This document shows positions 5,666-6,216 of a stretch of DNA of 6,216 bases, piece after piece; position 1 is the first letter of the stretch; each line of letters begins with the position of its first letter. A model generated the notes under the pieces. The model did not search any database. It was not told the DNA's origin and saw only the letters and a list, made by a program, of their open reading frames with translations. The translations under genes and the position numbers were made by a program. The stretch comes from Desulfuromusa sp. (lineage in GTDB: Bacteria; Desulfobacterota; Desulfuromonadia; Desulfuromonadales; Geopsychrobacteraceae), in assembly GCA_029934095.1 (NCBI GenBank), contig JAOZMV010000097.1:1-6216 (forward strand), read 5' to 3'.

Positions 5666-5694
5666 TTGAACTTAAACGTTGTATTTGCTAGCTT
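5666..5694 (+). promoter_or_regulatory. Candidate promoter of ileS
   Basis: TTGAAC (5666-5671, 4 of 6 matches) is followed by a 17-bp spacer and TAGCTT (5689-5694, 3 of 6 matches), preceded directly by TGC as a possible extended -10. The start would be near 5701, giving a leader of about 70 nt before the ATG at 5770. The leader contains one small GGCTG-TTA-CAGCC hairpin at 5713-5725 without a T run, so it is not a terminator. Confidence 0.35.
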
Positions 5695-5769
5695 GCGGGT
5701 TTAATTTCAAGAGGCTGTTACAGCCCCCAGACAACTCCCTTATCACCATCCCTGCGGAGAGATACGAGC

Positions 5770-6216
5770 ATGGACTACAAAGATACTTTAAATTTACCCA
5801 AAACTGACTTTCCAATGCGGGCCAACCTCCCGAACCGGGAACCGGAACAACTTAAATACTGGCAACAGATCGGGTTGAACAATCAACTTGAGTCTGCGAA
5901 TCAGGGGGAGAAAAGCTTCATCCTGCATGATGGCCCCCCTTATGCCAACGGTCACCTGCATATGGGGCATGCTCTCAATAAAATCCTTAAGGATATTATC
6001 GTCAAAAGCAAGCGGATGGAGGGCTTCTTTGCCCCTTACGTTCCCGGTTGGGATTGCCATGGCCTGCCGATTGAGTTGATGGTTGACAAGAAACTCGGCA
6101 AGAAGAAACGGGAGATGAGTAAAGCTGATTTTCGGCGGCGATGTCGTGACTATGCAAAGACCTGGGTCAAAACTCAGAGTGAAGAGTTCCAGCGTCTGGG
6201 GATTTTTGGCAACTGG
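5770..6216 (+). CDS. ileS: Isoleucyl-tRNA synthetase, N-terminal part (3' truncated by the window)
   Basis: The first 149 codons of a class I aminoacyl-tRNA synthetase of about 930 residues are present. The start [20 protein letters not shown] is the characteristic bacterial IleRS opening. [20 protein letters not shown] (50-69) holds the HIGH-type ATP signature as His64-Met-Gly-His67. [20 protein letters not shown] and [12 protein letters not shown] follow, all hallmarks of IleRS. The enzyme charges tRNA-Ile with isoleucine in the cytoplasm; the editing domain, KMSKS loop and zinc-binding tail lie outside the window. GGAG at 5756-5759 is ten bases before the ATG. The 177-bp gap and its own candidate promoter suggest that it is not part of the glycosylation operon. 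Confidence 0.98.
   Translation, partial: MDYKDTLNLPKTDFPMRANLPNREPEQLKYWQQIGLNNQLESANQGEKSFILHDGPPYANGHLHMGHALNKILKDIIVKSKRMEGFFAPYVPGWDCHGLPIELMVDKKLGKKKREMSKADFRRRCRDYAKTWVKTQSEEFQRLGIFGNW

Noticed and set aside
5593..5769. T-box riboswitch controlling ileS
   Set aside because: The conserved T-box sequence (GGTGGNACCGCG-like) and an antiterminator/terminator pair with a T run are absent. The AACCGC at 5630-5635 is only a chance partial match.
1..6216. CRISPR arrays, tRNA or rRNA genes
   Set aside because: Reading both strands showed no regularly spaced direct repeats, no tRNA cloverleaf pattern and no rRNA-like sequence.

Overview
The window looks like chromosomal DNA from a Gram-negative bacterium of moderate GC content. 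It is probably a deltaproteobacterium of the Desulfuromonas/Geobacter/Pelobacter type. I base that on the wording of the IleRS N-terminus, the stand-alone LAB_N-domain protein and the DPM-type GT2/GT83 pair, all recalled from memory rather than searched, so the lineage is an inference. Every supported gene lies on the + strand, and both ends of the window cut a gene.

Region 1 (1-170) is the last 55 codons of an unrecognised protein. Region 2 (171-1957) is a HipBA-type toxin-antitoxin module: a short HTH antitoxin/repressor followed, with a 1-base TAATG overlap, by a 419-residue HipA-family Ser/Thr kinase with its key kinase positions in place. The promoter region has a striking architecture. 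A perfect 17-bp inverted repeat (309-325 and 352-368) brackets a TTGACA element, its outer end contains the hipB start codon, and a second promoter overlaps the left arm. No Shine-Dalgarno sequence precedes hipB, so its message may be leaderless or nearly so.

Region 3 (1958-2239) is a 282-bp spacer with a weak hairpin terminator, a candidate promoter and two tiny overlapping leader ORFs. Region 4 (2240-5592) is a probable four-gene envelope operon: an ElyC-type DUF218 membrane protein, a GT83/ArnT-like polytopic glycosyltransferase, a soluble DPM1/ArnC-like GT2 polyprenyl-phosphate glycosyltransferase, and a three-helix LAB_N protein overlapping the GT2 by ATGA. The last three look like a complete lipid-linked sugar pathway: GT2 loads a sugar onto a polyprenyl phosphate in the cytoplasm, the small membrane protein may anchor GT2 or help flip the product, and the GT83 enzyme transfers the sugar to an acceptor such as lipid A or LPS core on the periplasmic side. 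ElyC is linked in E. coli to carrier-lipid and peptidoglycan homeostasis, so its position is suggestive.

Region 5 (5593-6216) is a 177-bp leader with a candidate promoter, followed by the first 149 codons of isoleucyl-tRNA synthetase. The most interesting parts are the symmetric hipBA control region and the GT83-GT2-LAB_N triad. Neither can be called new without database searches.
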